Shown piece by piece: positions 47,203-56,734 of a stretch of 64,000 nt of DNA. The stretch is from Bradyrhizobium nivariense. Its GTDB lineage: Bacteria; Pseudomonadota; Alphaproteobacteria; Rhizobiales; Xanthobacteraceae. Location: assembly GCF_029846715.1 (NCBI RefSeq), contig NZ_JARVWW010000008.1, forward strand, positions 62,001 to 126,000, read 5' to 3'. The translations under genes and the position numbers were made by a program. The notes beneath the pieces were generated by a model. The model saw only the letters and a program-made list of their open reading frames with translations. It had not been told where the DNA came from and did not search any database. The first letter of the stretch is position 1. The number at the start of each line of letters is the position of its first letter.

Positions 47203-48072
47203 TCACCGCCCCCAGCGGTCCGACCAGATCTTCTCGCCGATCATGCAGCTCACACGCGGCTCCTTGTCCTTCTCCGCAACGTGCATCACGGGGCGCTCGG
47301 GCGTGCGGCCCGCGACCTCCATCAGGAGCTTGGTGCGGATTGCTTCCTTGAACTTGTCGCGGTCCTTGATCGTGATCACGAACGAACCGGGGCCGCCGAT
47401 GACGCAGTCCTCATAGTAGTAGTCGAGATTGTCGATATCCATGGTCGAATAGGACGGCTCCTTGACCATGATCGGCAGGCCGTTGATGACGATGCCCTTC
47501 TCGATCGCTGCGTCGCGCGCCACTGTGACCGGAGTGCCATTGTTGTTGGGACCGTCGCCGGAAATGTCGATCACGCGGCGCAAGCCCCGATAGGGATCCT
47601 CATCGAACAGCGGCATCGCGAAAGTGATCGCGCCGGAGATCGAGGTACGCGAGGCACGCCGGATCGGCGTCTTCAAGATTTCGGCGGCGACGGCATCCGC
47701 GGTCTCCGGTCCGTCGATCAGCCGCCAGGGGATGATGATCTTCTGGTCGGTCGAGGCGGCCCACTCGAAATAGGTCACCGCGATCCGGCCGTTCGGACCC
47801 ATCTTCAGCGCCTGCAGGAATTCCTTCGACTGGATCGCCTGCGCATAGCCTTCGCGCTGGATCGCGAGCTCGTCCATGTCCATGGAGTAGGACACGTCGA
47901 CCGCGAGGATCAGCTCGACATCGACCGTCTGCGCGTCCCTGTCGGCTGCTTGCCGCTGCGGCTGAATTTTAGGCGACTCAAATTTAGGTCCTGGTGCCGC
48001 GATGCCCGCGACGTCCCCTCCGGCAAACATGCCGGTCACCAGCACAACCCCGATCGAGAACAGCAAGCGCAT
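47203..48072 (-). CDS. DUF1194 (von Willebrand-like) exported protein
   Basis: 289 residues with an N-terminal signal peptide (LLFSIGVVLVTGMFAGGDVA). The DUF1194 domain shows VDVSYSMD (a metal-ion-dependent adhesion-type DxSxS), RTSISGAITFA and DISGDGPNNNG. Members are periplasmic proteins of unknown function common in Rhizobiales. It is monocistronic and divergent from the fluoride-riboswitch operon. Confidence 0.88.
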   Translation of the reverse strand: MRLLFSIGVVLVTGMFAGGDVAGIAAPGPKFESPKIQPQRQAADRDAQTVDVELILAVDVSYSMDMDELAIQREGYAQAIQSKEFLQALKMGPNGRIAVTYFEWAASTDQKIIIPWRLIDGPETADAVAAEILKTPIRRASRTSISGAITFAMPLFDEDPYRGLRRVIDISGDGPNNNGTPVTVARDAAIEKGIVINGLPIMVKEPSYSTMDIDNLDYYYEDCVIGGPGSFVITIKDRDKFKEAIRTKLLMEVAGRTPERPVMHVAEKDKEPRVSCMIGEKIWSDRWGR

Positions 48073-48369
48073 CGCAGCCTCCCGTCGTATGACGCGATGG
48101 TGACATGCAAACGCCTTGCCGCAAAGTCCGAAGATCGCTTGCGCTTCACATTCCAGTTAGGGATTTACGAGTTAGGATTTGCGAGTCGGCAATTTGCGCA
48201 GCTTTACGCAAAGCTGCCGCCATGTTGCCGCGCTCGCGCCGCTGGAACTGCGCGATCTCTGGCATCGTCATGCCGTCGCGCGCGGCGCGCTCCCGGAATG
48301 ACGGACCACTCGACAGAGCACCCCGCCCTACTTGTCCGGCACGATTTCCGTGCTAGGCTGGCCGCATAG

Positions 48370-48437
48370 ATGGGGATGGAGTCCCCCGATAACCGCCCGT
48401 CAGTCGATGAGACCGTAGTGGGCTGATGACTCCTGCC
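48370..48437 (+). ncRNA. Fluoride riboswitch (crcB motif)
   Basis: The sequence starts GGGGATGGAGTCCCCC, then GATAACCGCCC, and ends GGGCTGATGACTCCTGCC. Stem GGGG/CCCC, stem GCCC/GGGC and the GGAGT/ACTCC pairing are all present, as in the crcB consensus. It lies upstream of an operon encoding two CrcB fluoride channels, which confirms the call. Fluoride should stabilise the aptamer and prevent the downstream terminator from forming. Confidence 0.93.
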
Positions 48438-48485
48438 TGAGGTGGGGCAATCTTTGAGCCTCTGCCTTTGGCGGGAGCATGGACA

Positions 48486-48508
48486 AACCCGCCGCTGGCG
48501 GGTTTTTT
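48486..48508 (+). terminator. Intrinsic terminator: expression platform of the fluoride riboswitch
   Basis: Stem AACCCGCC/GGCGGGTT with a 3-base loop is followed by a run of T. It lies about 50 bp after the aptamer and 63 bp before the MFS start, the right place for fluoride-controlled transcription attenuation. Confidence 0.88.
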
Positions 48509-48570
48509 GTTGCCTGGACGCGAAGGCCAAGGAGCAGGCCCAAGGAGAAGGCCAAGGAGAAGTCCTGGAC

Positions 48571-49776
48571 GTGACGACGACACCGAATGCTGCGCGCGCG
48601 GGGCTGCCCAGGGGGATCTGGGTGCTCGGCTTCGTCTCGATGCTGATGGACGTCTCCTCCGAGATGATCCACGCGCTGCTGCCGGTCTATCTCGTCACCG
48701 TGCTCGGCGCCTCCACGCTCACCGTCGGCTTCATCGAGGGCATTGCGGAGGCGACCGCCTCGATCACGAAAATCTTCTCCGGCGCGTTGTCCGACTGGCT
48801 CGGCCGGCGCAAGCTCCTCGCGGCGCTCGGCTACGGACTAGCCGCGCTGACAAAGCCGCTTTTCCCGCTTGCCCCCAGCGTCGGATGGCTGGTTGCAGCG
48901 CGTTTCATCGACCGCGTCGGCAAGGGCATTCGCGGCGCGCCGCGCGATGCGCTGATCGCCGATATCGCACCCATCGGCCTGCGCGGCGCGAGCTTCGGCC
49001 TGCGGCAGTCGCTCGACACCATCGGTGCGTTCGTCGGGCCGCTCGTGGCGATCGGCCTGATGTGGTGGACGTCGGACAATTTTACGGCGGTGTTCTGGGT
49101 AGCGGCGCTCCCGGCGTTCCTGTCGTTCGGACTGATCGCATTTGCGGTGAGCGAGCCGGAGCCGGATCCGAGCAGGGAGCCGTCGAAAAATCCGCTGAAC
49201 ACCGCCGCGATGCGGCAGCTTGGATCCGTGTACTGGCGTGTCGTCGCGGTCGGCGTCGTCTTCACGCTGGCGCGCTTCAGCGAGGCCTTTCTGATCCTGC
49301 GCGCACAAAACATCGGGCTCAATGCGATGTGGGTGCCGGCCGTGCTGGTGCTGATGAACGTCGTCTATGCGCTGTCGGCCTATCCGGCCGGCGTGCTCTC
49401 GGACCGGATCAATCGCACCGGCCTGCTTGCGCTCGGCCTCGTCTTCCTCGCCGGCGCCGATCTCGTGCTCGCGCTGCTGCCGAGCCTCGGCGGCCTCGCA
49501 CTCGGCGTCGGGCTGTGGGGGCTGCATATGGGATTGACGCAAGGCCTGCTCTCGGCCCTTGTCGCCGACGCCGCGCCGCCGAGCTTGCGCGGTACCGCGT
49601 TCGGCTATTTCAACCTGTTCACCGGCCTTGCCTTGCTGGCCGCGAGCGTGATCGCGGGCGCACTGTGGGATGCCTATGGTCCGGCCGGCACGTTCCTGGC
49701 CGGGCTCGGCTTCGCGCTGGTGGCGCTCATGGGGCTGTTCGCCGTCGGCAACGGGCTGGCAACGGAGGAGAAATGA
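48571..49776 (+). CDS. MFS transporter in the fluoride-responsive operon
   Basis: 401 residues from GTG at 48571, preceded by AAGGAGAAG; earlier in-frame Met codons would fall within the riboswitch leader. There are 12 predicted helices, with LSDWLGRRKLLAALGYGLAA as the conserved MFS loop and the RVGKGIRGAPRDALIAD segment. It belongs to a group of MFS proteins of unknown substrate. Placement behind a fluoride riboswitch and before crcB genes suggests a role in fluoride stress, perhaps export of a toxic ion or metabolite. Confidence 0.88.
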   Translation: MTTTPNAARAGLPRGIWVLGFVSMLMDVSSEMIHALLPVYLVTVLGASTLTVGFIEGIAEATASITKIFSGALSDWLGRRKLLAALGYGLAALTKPLFPLAPSVGWLVAARFIDRVGKGIRGAPRDALIADIAPIGLRGASFGLRQSLDTIGAFVGPLVAIGLMWWTSDNFTAVFWVAALPAFLSFGLIAFAVSEPEPDPSREPSKNPLNTAAMRQLGSVYWRVVAVGVVFTLARFSEAFLILRAQNIGLNAMWVPAVLVLMNVVYALSAYPAGVLSDRINRTGLLALGLVFLAGADLVLALLPSLGGLALGVGLWGLHMGLTQGLLSALVADAAPPSLRGTAFGYFNLFTGLALLAASVIAGALWDAYGPAGTFLAGLGFALVALMGLFAVGNGLATEEK

Positions 49777-49795
49777 TGACGGGAGGCTGTTCGCC

Positions 49796-50185
49796 GTGCT
49801 GAGCGGAGTGCTTGCGATCATGATCGGCAGCGTGCTGGGCGGCTGTGCGCGCTATTTCATCTCCGGCGTGATCGCGCGGCGGCTGGGCGAGACGTTTCCG
49901 TGGGGCACCATGACCATCAACGTCACCGGCGCCTTCCTGATCGGCCTTTTTGGCGCACTGGCGACCTATCCCGGCTCGGCCTTCGCCGCGCCCAATCCAT
50001 GGCTGTTCGCGGTGACCGGCTTTCTCGGCTGCTACACCACGGTGTCCTCGTTCAGTCTGCAAACGCTGACGCTGGCGCGCAGCGGCGAGCCGATGCACGC
50101 GCTCGGGAATGTCGTGTTCTCGGTCGGGCTGTGCCTCGCGGCCGTCAGTTGCGGCTTCCTCCTCGCGGACACTCTGGGAGGCTAG
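49796..50185 (+). CDS. crcB: CrcB/Fluc fluoride channel subunit 1
   Basis: 129 residues from GTG at 49796, with GGGAGG upstream. Four membrane helices and family motifs GGCARYFISG, TMTINVTGAFLIG with the pore Asn, and TGFLGCYTTVSSFS are present. Fluc channels are antiparallel dimers that let fluoride leave the cell. A second crcB follows after 6 bp, so the channel may be a heterodimer. Confidence 0.93.
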   Translation: MLSGVLAIMIGSVLGGCARYFISGVIARRLGETFPWGTMTINVTGAFLIGLFGALATYPGSAFAAPNPWLFAVTGFLGCYTTVSSFSLQTLTLARSGEPMHALGNVVFSVGLCLAAVSCGFLLADTLGG

Positions 50186-50191
50186 AGGCAG

Positions 50192-50620
50192 ATGAAGTCC
50201 CCCTCCTCTGCCGATCGCTGGCGCACCGCGATGCTCTATGCCTGGGTTGCGGCCGGCAGCACCGTCGGCGGGCTGACGCGTTATCTGGTCGGACTTGCGC
50301 TCGACACCGGCCCCGGCTTCCCCGTCGCGACGCTGTTCATCAACGCAACGGGCTCGCTGATCATCGGCTTCTACGCGACGCTGACCGGGCCCGACGGCCG
50401 CGTGCTGGCACGGCCCGAGCACCGGCAGTTCGTCATGACCGGTTTCTGCGGCGGCTTCACGACCTTTTCAACCTTTAGCCTGGAGACCTTCCGCCTGTTC
50501 CACGACGGCATGAAATATACGGCGCTCGCCTATATCGCGGCGTCTGTCATCTGCTGGCTGGTGTCGGTGTGGCTCGGCCATATGATGGCCAGCCGCACCA
50601 ACCGCTTGACAAGGAGCTGA
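50192..50620 (+). CDS. crcB: CrcB/Fluc fluoride channel subunit 2
   Basis: 142 residues with four helices, GGLTRYLVG, TLFINATGSLIIG and TGFCGGFTTFSTFSLET, whose Phe/Thr/Ser residues line the fluoride pore. It is a paired paralogue of the preceding gene and is translated in the same operon under the riboswitch. Two-gene crcB loci encode heterodimeric channels in several bacteria. Confidence 0.94.
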   Translation: MKSPSSADRWRTAMLYAWVAAGSTVGGLTRYLVGLALDTGPGFPVATLFINATGSLIIGFYATLTGPDGRVLARPEHRQFVMTGFCGGFTTFSTFSLETFRLFHDGMKYTALAYIAASVICWLVSVWLGHMMASRTNRLTRS

Positions 50621-50622
50621 CC

Positions 50623-50964
50623 ATGCAAATCCCCAATCAGGCCGTTTCGCTCCGGATCTTCATTGGCGAGCGCGACCATTTCGACGGCAAGCCGCTCTAT
50701 GAAGCGATCGTGATGACGGCGCGCGAGCGGCATCTGGCCGGCGCCACCGTGTTGCGCGGCCCCATGGGCTTCGGCAAGTCGAGCCGGCTGCACACTTCAA
50801 AAATTCTGCGGCTCTCGGAAGACCTGCCGCTGCTGATCGAGATCGTCGACAGCGAGGACAACGTCAACGCATTCCTGCCCATCCTGGATGGCATGATGTC
50901 GAGCGGCCTGATCACCTTGGAGAAGGTGCAGGTCCTGCAATATGGTGAGAAGGCCGCGCGCTGA
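50623..50964 (+). CDS. DUF190 (PII-like) protein
   Basis: 113 residues from an ATG with AAGGAG, 3 bp after crcB. The DUF190 family signature is visible: LRIFIGERDHFDGKPLYEAI and LAGATVLRGPMGFGKSSRLHT. The fold is PII/GlnB-like and may bind a nucleotide or regulate a transporter. DUF190 genes are known companions of crcB, so it probably tunes the fluoride channel or the MFS protein. Confidence 0.9.
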   Translation: MQIPNQAVSLRIFIGERDHFDGKPLYEAIVMTARERHLAGATVLRGPMGFGKSSRLHTSKILRLSEDLPLLIEIVDSEDNVNAFLPILDGMMSSGLITLEKVQVLQYGEKAAR

Positions 50965-51007
50965 GCGCGCCGGCAGGAACCCGAACCCGCCGTATCCGGG
51001 AGGCGGA

Positions 51008-51313
51008 ATGAACGATACCGTCATCAAGCCGAAAACCAGGACGAAGACCAAGGTCGAGCGGCCCAAGCTGCACAAGGTCATCCTGATCAACGACGACTTC
51101 ACGCCGCGGGAATTCGTCACGATGATCCTCAAGGCCGAGTTCCGCATGACCGAGGATCAGGCCTACAAGGTCATGATCACCGCGCACAAGTTAGGGGCCT
51201 GCGTGGTCGCCGTGTTCACCAGGGACGTCGCAGAGACCAAGGCAACCCGCGCCACCGACGCCGGCCGCACCAAGGGCTATCCGCTGCTGTTCACGACGGA
51301 GCCGGAGGAATAG
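51008..51313 (+). CDS. clpS: ATP-dependent Clp protease adaptor ClpS
   Basis: 101 residues, with GGGAGG before the ATG. LHKVILINDDFTPREFVTMIL (the Asn-Asp-Asp that binds N-degron peptides) and AHKLGACVVAVFTRDVAETK are diagnostic. It delivers N-end-rule substrates to ClpAP. No clpA follows, so this is probably the second, free-standing rhizobial ClpS. It begins 44 bp after the DUF190 gene. Confidence 0.93.
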   Translation: MNDTVIKPKTRTKTKVERPKLHKVILINDDFTPREFVTMILKAEFRMTEDQAYKVMITAHKLGACVVAVFTRDVAETKATRATDAGRTKGYPLLFTTEPEE

Positions 51314-51316
51314 CGC

Positions 51317-52507
51317 TCAGTCGACCAGCACCGACGCTTCATCCGCCAGCCCGTATACGCGCTGCGCCTTGGAAAATCCCGCGATCGGGAATTCGCCGAG
51401 CTCGTGCCAGTCGTGGTAGCAGACCTTGGCAAACCCTTCCGAGGCCACGACGGTCCGCCCCAGGCGGCCCGTGATCTTCTCGAGCCTTGCGGCGAGATTG
51501 ACCGCGGGGCCGATGCAGGTGAAGTCGAGCCGGTTGCCGCCGCCGATATTGCCGTAGAGGATGTTGCCGACGTGGAGCGCGACGCCGAAGCGGAAGCGCT
51601 CGATGACGTCGCCGACCGGAAAGGCGAGCGCCTCGACGCTGGCGCGGGATTCGCGCGCCGCCTCCAGCACGCGCGTGCAGACATGGGCGGCATCGCCGAC
51701 ATATTCGTCGATAGGGAACACCGCGAGCAGCCCGTCGCCCATGAATTTCAGCACCTCGCCGCCATGGCCCCGGATCGCAGTGACCTGGCAGTCGAAATAA
51801 TGGTTGAGGATCTCGACCACGGTCTCGGCCGGCAGCCGGTCCGACAGCGCGGTGAAGCCGCGCAGGTCGGAGAGCCAGATCGCAGCCTGCATGGTGTCGT
51901 TGTGGCCGCGGCGGATCTGGCCGCCGAGGATGCGCGCGCCGGCACGGTTGCCGACATAGGTGTCGAGCAGCATCTCGGCGGTGCGGCGCAAGCTGATGAT
52001 CTCGGCGACGCGCGCAAGCGGCGTCACGATGCAGCGGATCGCAGCGATCTGGTCGTCGCTGAAGCCACCGGGATGCCGTGTCACCCAACTCGTCGCATGG
52101 ACCGAGCCGTCGAGAAACGGCAGCGGCACAGCGATATAGTCGGTCGCCCCTTCGGCCCGCATGTCGTTGATGAACGGAAATCGCTCGCTGTCGGGATCGT
52201 CGACGCGGCCCCTGACCTCGATCCCCTGCTCGAACACGATCCGAAGCGGGCTCCGGGCGAATTCGGGCGTGTCCAGGATCTCGAAATCGACGGTGCCGAT
52301 TTCGACCTTCTCGCCCTGCCGCCAGATGAAGTTGCGGCCGAAGATCTCCGGATGCAGCGTGCGGATGAAGATGCCGAACCGCCATAACGGCAAGCCGGCT
52401 TCGACCAGATGTTCGCAGACGTCTGCGATCATCTCCGCCGGGGTCCCCGACGACCTTGCGCCGTCGATCAGCCAGTTGGTGATGCGTTGGAGCTCGGAGC
52501 TTTCCAT
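51317..52507 (-). CDS. Class III adenylate/guanylate cyclase
   Basis: 396 residues. An N-terminal region (about 1-180) of no clear family precedes a class III cyclase domain. There the metal-binding Asp lies in AAIWLSDLRGFTALSDRLPA, the second Asp in LKFMGDGLLAVFP, and the transition-state Asn/Arg in IGPAVNLAARLE. It makes cAMP (or cGMP) from the triphosphate. It is convergent with clpS with only 3 bp between them. Rhizobial genomes carry many such cyclases with different sensor domains. Confidence 0.9.
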   Translation of the reverse strand: MESSELQRITNWLIDGARSSGTPAEMIADVCEHLVEAGLPLWRFGIFIRTLHPEIFGRNFIWRQGEKVEIGTVDFEILDTPEFARSPLRIVFEQGIEVRGRVDDPDSERFPFINDMRAEGATDYIAVPLPFLDGSVHATSWVTRHPGGFSDDQIAAIRCIVTPLARVAEIISLRRTAEMLLDTYVGNRAGARILGGQIRRGHNDTMQAAIWLSDLRGFTALSDRLPAETVVEILNHYFDCQVTAIRGHGGEVLKFMGDGLLAVFPIDEYVGDAAHVCTRVLEAARESRASVEALAFPVGDVIERFRFGVALHVGNILYGNIGGGNRLDFTCIGPAVNLAARLEKITGRLGRTVVASEGFAKVCYHDWHELGEFPIAGFSKAQRVYGLADEASVLVD

Positions 52508-52587
52508 GTCCGCATTTGCGGACGAAGTTGTGGGATCGTCAAGCTGCGCGGTGGGCTAGTGGCGCGACACAAGCGCCCCGCGCAGCG

Positions 52588-53676
52588 CTAGCGCCCGACC
52601 TGCCCGCGGTCGCGCAGGAAATGATCCGCCAGCACGCAGGCCATCATGGCTTCGCCGACGGGGACGGCGCGGATGCCGACGCAGGGATCGTGGCGGCCCT
52701 TCGTGAAGATCTCGGTGTCGGCGCCGTTGCGGTCGACGGTCAGGCGCGGCTGCAGGATCGAGGAGGTCGGCTTCACCGCAAAGCGCACCACCACCGGCTG
52801 TCCGGTGGAGATGCCGCCCAGCACGCCGCCGGCGTGGTTGGACAGAAAGCGCGTGCCGTCATTGCCGGTGCGCATCTCGTCGGCGTTCTCTTCGCCGGTG
52901 AGTTCGGCCGCGCCAAAGCCCGCGCCGATCTCGACGCCCTTCACCGCGTTGATGCTCATCATCGCGGAAGCGAGCTCAGCATCGAGCTTGGCGTAGATCG
53001 GCGCACCCAATCCCGCCGGCACGCCCTCGGCGACGATCTCGAGCACCGCGCCGATCGAGGAGCCGCTCTTGCGGATGCCGTCGAGATAGGTCTCGAAGAA
53101 CGCGGCCTTGTCCTTGTCGGGACAAAAGAACGGATTTTTCGCAATCTCGTCCCAGTCCCACTTCTCGCGGTCGATCTTGTGCGGGCCCATCTGCACCAGC
53201 GCGCCGCGCACCCTGACGGCGGGCAGCACTTTTCGCGCGATCGCGCCGGCGGCAACGCGCGTCGCGGTTTCGCGCGCGGAGGAGCGGCCACCACCACGAT
53301 AATCGCGCAGGCCGTACTTCGCTTCATAGGTGAAGTCGGCATGACCAGGGCGAAACTTGTCCTTGATCTCGGAATAGTCCTTCGAGCGCTGGTCGGTGTT
53401 CTCGATCAGGAGCCCGATCGGCGTGCCCGTCGTCACCTGTACGCCGGTTTCCGGATGCGCCATCACGCCGGAGAGGATCTTGACCTGGTCCGGCTCCTGG
53501 CGCTGGGTCGTGAAGCGCGACTGGCCGGGCCGGCGGCGATCAAGATCACCCTGGATGTCGGCCTCGACGAGCGGGATCATGGGCGGGCAGCCGTCGACCA
53601 CGCAGCCGATCGCCACCCCATGGCTTTCGCCGAAGGTCGTGACGCGGAACATGTGGCCGAAGGTGTTGAAGGACAT
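52588..53676 (-). CDS. aroC: Chorismate synthase
   Basis: 362 residues from ATG at 53676, the family N-terminus [23 protein letters not shown] and substrate signatures follow: [24 protein letters not shown] segment ([20 protein letters not shown]) and the C-terminal [18 protein letters not shown]. It converts EPSP to chorismate, the last shikimate step. It is the housekeeping counterpart of the accessory DAHP synthase at the other end of the window. Confidence 0.95.
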   Translation of the reverse strand: MSFNTFGHMFRVTTFGESHGVAIGCVVDGCPPMIPLVEADIQGDLDRRRPGQSRFTTQRQEPDQVKILSGVMAHPETGVQVTTGTPIGLLIENTDQRSKDYSEIKDKFRPGHADFTYEAKYGLRDYRGGGRSSARETATRVAAGAIARKVLPAVRVRGALVQMGPHKIDREKWDWDEIAKNPFFCPDKDKAAFFETYLDGIRKSGSSIGAVLEIVAEGVPAGLGAPIYAKLDAELASAMMSINAVKGVEIGAGFGAAELTGEENADEMRTGNDGTRFLSNHAGGVLGGISTGQPVVVRFAVKPTSSILQPRLTVDRNGADTEIFTKGRHDPCVGIRAVPVGEAMMACVLADHFLRDRGQVGR

Positions 53677-53765
53677 CGCTGCTCGCTGGCTCGGTTCCCG
53701 CGTGTGGTAACGCGCGGGGCGCCGGGGGTCAAACCCGCAGCCCGCCACAGGAGACGGCGGACCGC

Positions 53766-54359
53766 TTAACTAAATTTCTCCAGCCGCCCGTCGCGGAACA
53801 CGTAGACGGCGCCCTGCTCGATATAGAGTTCGGCGGCGCTCGCCGGCGTCTCCAGGCCGAGTGAAACCATCAGGGCCCGGCAGGTCCCGCCGTGGGCGAC
53901 CGCGACGGTGTCGGTCCGGAGCTGGTCGTACCAGGCGCGCACGCGGACCTGCACATCGGCGTAAGTCTCCCCGCCCGCGGGGCCCACCGTCCATTTGTCG
54001 GCGAGGCGCCGGGCATAGATTTCGGGATCGGAGGCCTCGCTCTCGGCCAGCGTCAGTCCCTCCCAGGTGCCGTAGCCGATCTCACGCAGGCGATCATCGA
54101 GCGCATAGTCCGTCACCGGCAGCTCGAGCCTGCCGCGCGCAAGTTCCATGGTCATGCGCGCGCGGCCAAGCGGGCTCGACACGTAGGGTAACGCAGCCTT
54201 GTCGCGGCCGTCGCGCTTGAACAGATCGGCGAGAATGCCGCCGGCCTGCACGGCCTGACCGCGACCGCGCGCATTCAGCGGAATGTCCTTGATGCCCTGA
54301 AGCCTCCCGAGCGCATTCCACTCGGTCTCGCCGTGGCGAAGATAATAGATCGTGGGCAC
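53766..54359 (-). CDS. Histidine phosphatase-family protein
   Basis: 197 residues from a GTG start. [19 protein letters not shown] carries the catalytic RHG and the second Arg; the partner His is in [17 protein letters not shown]. It belongs to the phosphoglycerate-mutase-like superfamily and most likely dephosphorylates a small metabolite. It lies 20 bp after fabI on the same strand. Confidence 0.92.
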   Translation of the reverse strand: MPTIYYLRHGETEWNALGRLQGIKDIPLNARGRGQAVQAGGILADLFKRDGRDKAALPYVSSPLGRARMTMELARGRLELPVTDYALDDRLREIGYGTWEGLTLAESEASDPEIYARRLADKWTVGPAGGETYADVQVRVRAWYDQLRTDTVAVAHGGTCRALMVSLGLETPASAAELYIEQGAVYVFRDGRLEKFS

Positions 54360-54379
54360 GGGCGTTCCAGATTCAGAAA

Positions 54380-55195
54380 CTAATCCTTCCCACCGAACGA
54401 AATGTCCGGCGCGTCCGGGCGCTTCATGCCGAGCACGTGATAGCCGGAATCGACGTGGTGCACCTCGCCGGTGACGCCGCGCGAGAGGTCGGACAGGAAA
54501 TACAGCGCGCTGCCGCCGACGTCTTCAGTGGACACGTTGCGCCGCATCGGCGCGTTGGCCTCGTTCCACTTCAGGATATATCGAAAATCGCCGATGCCGG
54601 ACGCCGCGAGCGTCTTGATCGGCCCGGCCGAGATCGCGTTGACGCGGATGTTCTTCTCGCCGAGATCGGCGGCGAGATAGCGCACGCTCGCTTCGAGCGC
54701 CGCTTTCGCGACGCCCATGACGTTGTAATGCGGCATCCACTTCTCGGCGCCGTAATAGCTGAGCGTGATGAGCGAGCCGCCGTCGGTCATCAGCTTCTCG
54801 GCGCGCTGCGCCACAGCCGTGAACGAGTAGCAGGAGATCAGCATGGACTTCGAAAAATTCTCCTGCGTGGTGTCGACGTAGCGGCCGTCGAGCTGCTCGC
54901 CATATGCGATCGCATGGACCAGGAAGTCGATCTTGCCCCACTTCTCCTTCAGCACCGCGAAGGCCGCATCGATGGTCGCAGCATCGGTGACGTCGCAATG
55001 GCCGAGCACGAGCCCGCCGATCTCGGCGGCGAGCGGCTCGACGCGCTTCTTCAGCGCATCGCCCTGATAGGTGAAGGCGAGCTCGGCGCCGGCCGCGTGG
55101 CACGCCTTGGCGATGCCCCAGGCGATCGAGCGGTTGTTGGCAACGCCGAGGACCACGCCCCGCTTGCCCTGCATCAGACCTGAATTCTGCGCCAT
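54380..55195 (-). CDS. fabI: Enoyl-[acyl-carrier-protein] reductase (NADH)
   Basis: 271 residues from ATG at 55195 (MAQNSGLMQGKRGVVLGVAN). The FabI hallmarks are GVANNRSIAWGIAKA and the Tyr-x6-Lys catalytic pair in YNVMGVAKAALE, plus SAGPIKTLAASGIGDF. It performs the last reduction in each round of fatty acid elongation. It is upstream of the phosphatase gene and divergent from the sigma factor gene. Confidence 0.95.
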   Translation of the reverse strand: MAQNSGLMQGKRGVVLGVANNRSIAWGIAKACHAAGAELAFTYQGDALKKRVEPLAAEIGGLVLGHCDVTDAATIDAAFAVLKEKWGKIDFLVHAIAYGEQLDGRYVDTTQENFSKSMLISCYSFTAVAQRAEKLMTDGGSLITLSYYGAEKWMPHYNVMGVAKAALEASVRYLAADLGEKNIRVNAISAGPIKTLAASGIGDFRYILKWNEANAPMRRNVSTEDVGGSALYFLSDLSRGVTGEVHHVDSGYHVLGMKRPDAPDISFGGKD

Positions 55196-55368
55196 TTTGC
55201 TAACGTCCCGTCGAGCTCTCGGTAAGGTTTGGAGGTACACCAGCCCTCCGTTGCGGTACAGTCCTAATACGCGGCGTTAACGCTGTTTCAAGCGCCGGAA
55301 TAGCCGTTCCGGTCGGGTGTTATGATCGTTGTGGCGCTCGCGCCGAACATCAGGACGTCAAGACGGCA

Positions 55369-55857
55369 ATGAGTGCGTTTCGCCAGAGTGTTGAAGCCAT
55401 GATCCCGGCGTTGCGCCGCTACGCCCGCGCGCTCACGCGCGAGGCGGATGCGGCCGACGATCTGGTGCAGGATACGTTGGTGCGGGCGCTGCGTTCGGAG
55501 CGCCTGTTCCTCGGGGGCGACGTCAGGAGCTGGCTCTACACGATCCTGACCAACCTCAACAAGAACCGGCGGCGCTCGCTGGCACGGCGCCCGCAATTCA
55601 TGCAGCTGACGGAGAACAACCCGGATGCCAGCGGGACCGAAGCCGAAGGGCGCGATATCGAGAAGGCGCTGGCGACGCTCGTCGAGGAGCAACGCTCGGT
55701 ACTGCTCCTGGTGATGCTGGAGGGCATGAGCTACCGCGAGGTCGCCGACATCCAGGGCGTGCCGATCGGCACCGTGATGTCGCGCCTGGCACGCGCCCGC
55801 GCCCACGTTAAAGCCTCGCTGGAGGGCGAGCGCCCGGCGCTCAGGCGGGTGAAATGA
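55369..55857 (+). CDS. ECF-type RNA polymerase sigma factor
   Basis: 162 residues with region 2 (RYARALTREADAADDLVQDT, then WLYTILTNLNKNRRRS) and region 4 (MLEGMSYREVADIQGVPIGT), the minimal ECF sigma. The next gene encodes a single-pass anti-sigma factor, 106 bp away. An inverted repeat CCGGAA-N6-TTCCGG at 55295-55312 in its promoter region could be a control site. It probably answers an envelope or oxidative stress. Confidence 0.93.
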   Translation: MSAFRQSVEAMIPALRRYARALTREADAADDLVQDTLVRALRSERLFLGGDVRSWLYTILTNLNKNRRRSLARRPQFMQLTENNPDASGTEAEGRDIEKALATLVEEQRSVLLLVMLEGMSYREVADIQGVPIGTVMSRLARARAHVKASLEGERPALRRVK

Positions 55858-55963
55858 TGGCAAGATTGATGCATCGCGCATGTCGCTTCCCCTGCATGGC
55901 GTGGGAAGCGGCGCAGTCGAACCACGAAGAACATTTTGGGCCGCAGAGCCAGAGACGACCGAT

Positions 55964-56734
55964 ATGAACGACCGCAATATCCCAGTGACCGAGGACGAAC
56001 TGCACGCCTATGTCGACGGCGAGCTGCCGGCCGAGCGCCGCGCCGACGTCGAGGCCTGGCTTGCCGCGCAGCCTGAGGATGCCGAGCGCGTGCAGTCCTG
56101 GCGCGCCATGGCCGAGATGCTGCACGCCCGCTACGATTCCGTTGTCCAGGAGCCGGTGCCGGCGCGGCTGGAGCTCGAGCGGCTGGAACGCCGCCCGCGG
56201 CACTGGCTGTATGGCGCCGCCGCGGCCGTGCTGGTTGCCTTCGTCGCCGGCGGCACCGCCGGCTGGCTGGCGCATGGCGCCGCCAACGCACCCTCGACCT
56301 TCCAGAGTTTTACGACCGACGCGCTCGACGCCCACCGCCTCTATGTCGTCGAGGTTCGTCACCCCGTCGAGGTCGGCGGCAACGAGCGCGACCACCTCCA
56401 GGCCTGGCTGACCAGGCGCTGCGGCTGGACCGTGTTCGCGCCGAACCTGGAGGCGAGCGGACTGAAGCTCGTCGGCGGCCGGCTCTTGCCGGGGCCGAGC
56501 GGCCCGGCCTCGTTCCTGATGTATGAGGGCGCCTCGGGCGAGCGGTACACGATCTACACCGCCAAGACCGAGAACGGCGCGACGCAGATGCGCTACGCCA
56601 GAACGGACAAGGACGGGGCGTTGTTCTGGGCCGAGCGCGGCGTCGGCTACGTCGTCAGCGGTGGCGGCGACCGCGACCGGCTGACCAAAGTGGCGCAGGC
56701 GGTTTACGACCAGGCAGAGAAAAACGGCAGCTAG
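55964..56734 (+). CDS. Anti-sigma factor, membrane-bound
   Basis: 256 residues from ATG at 55964. An N-terminal sigma-binding part (DELHAYVDGELPAERRADVE, no zinc Cys motif) is followed by one membrane helix (about 83-105, WLYGAAAAVLVAFVAGGTAG) and a periplasmic domain. It holds the upstream sigma factor at the membrane until a periplasmic signal releases it. The pairing and topology are typical of ECF systems. Confidence 0.9.
   Translation: MNDRNIPVTEDELHAYVDGELPAERRADVEAWLAAQPEDAERVQSWRAMAEMLHARYDSVVQEPVPARLELERLERRPRHWLYGAAAAVLVAFVAGGTAGWLAHGAANAPSTFQSFTTDALDAHRLYVVEVRHPVEVGGNERDHLQAWLTRRCGWTVFAPNLEASGLKLVGGRLLPGPSGPASFLMYEGASGERYTIYTAKTENGATQMRYARTDKDGALFWAERGVGYVVSGGGDRDRLTKVAQAVYDQAEKNGS

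Noticed and set aside
48442..48570. Earlier ATG start for the fluoride-operon MFS gene
   Set aside because: It would place coding sequence across the riboswitch terminator; the GTG at 48571 has a ribosome-binding site and fits the family N-terminus.
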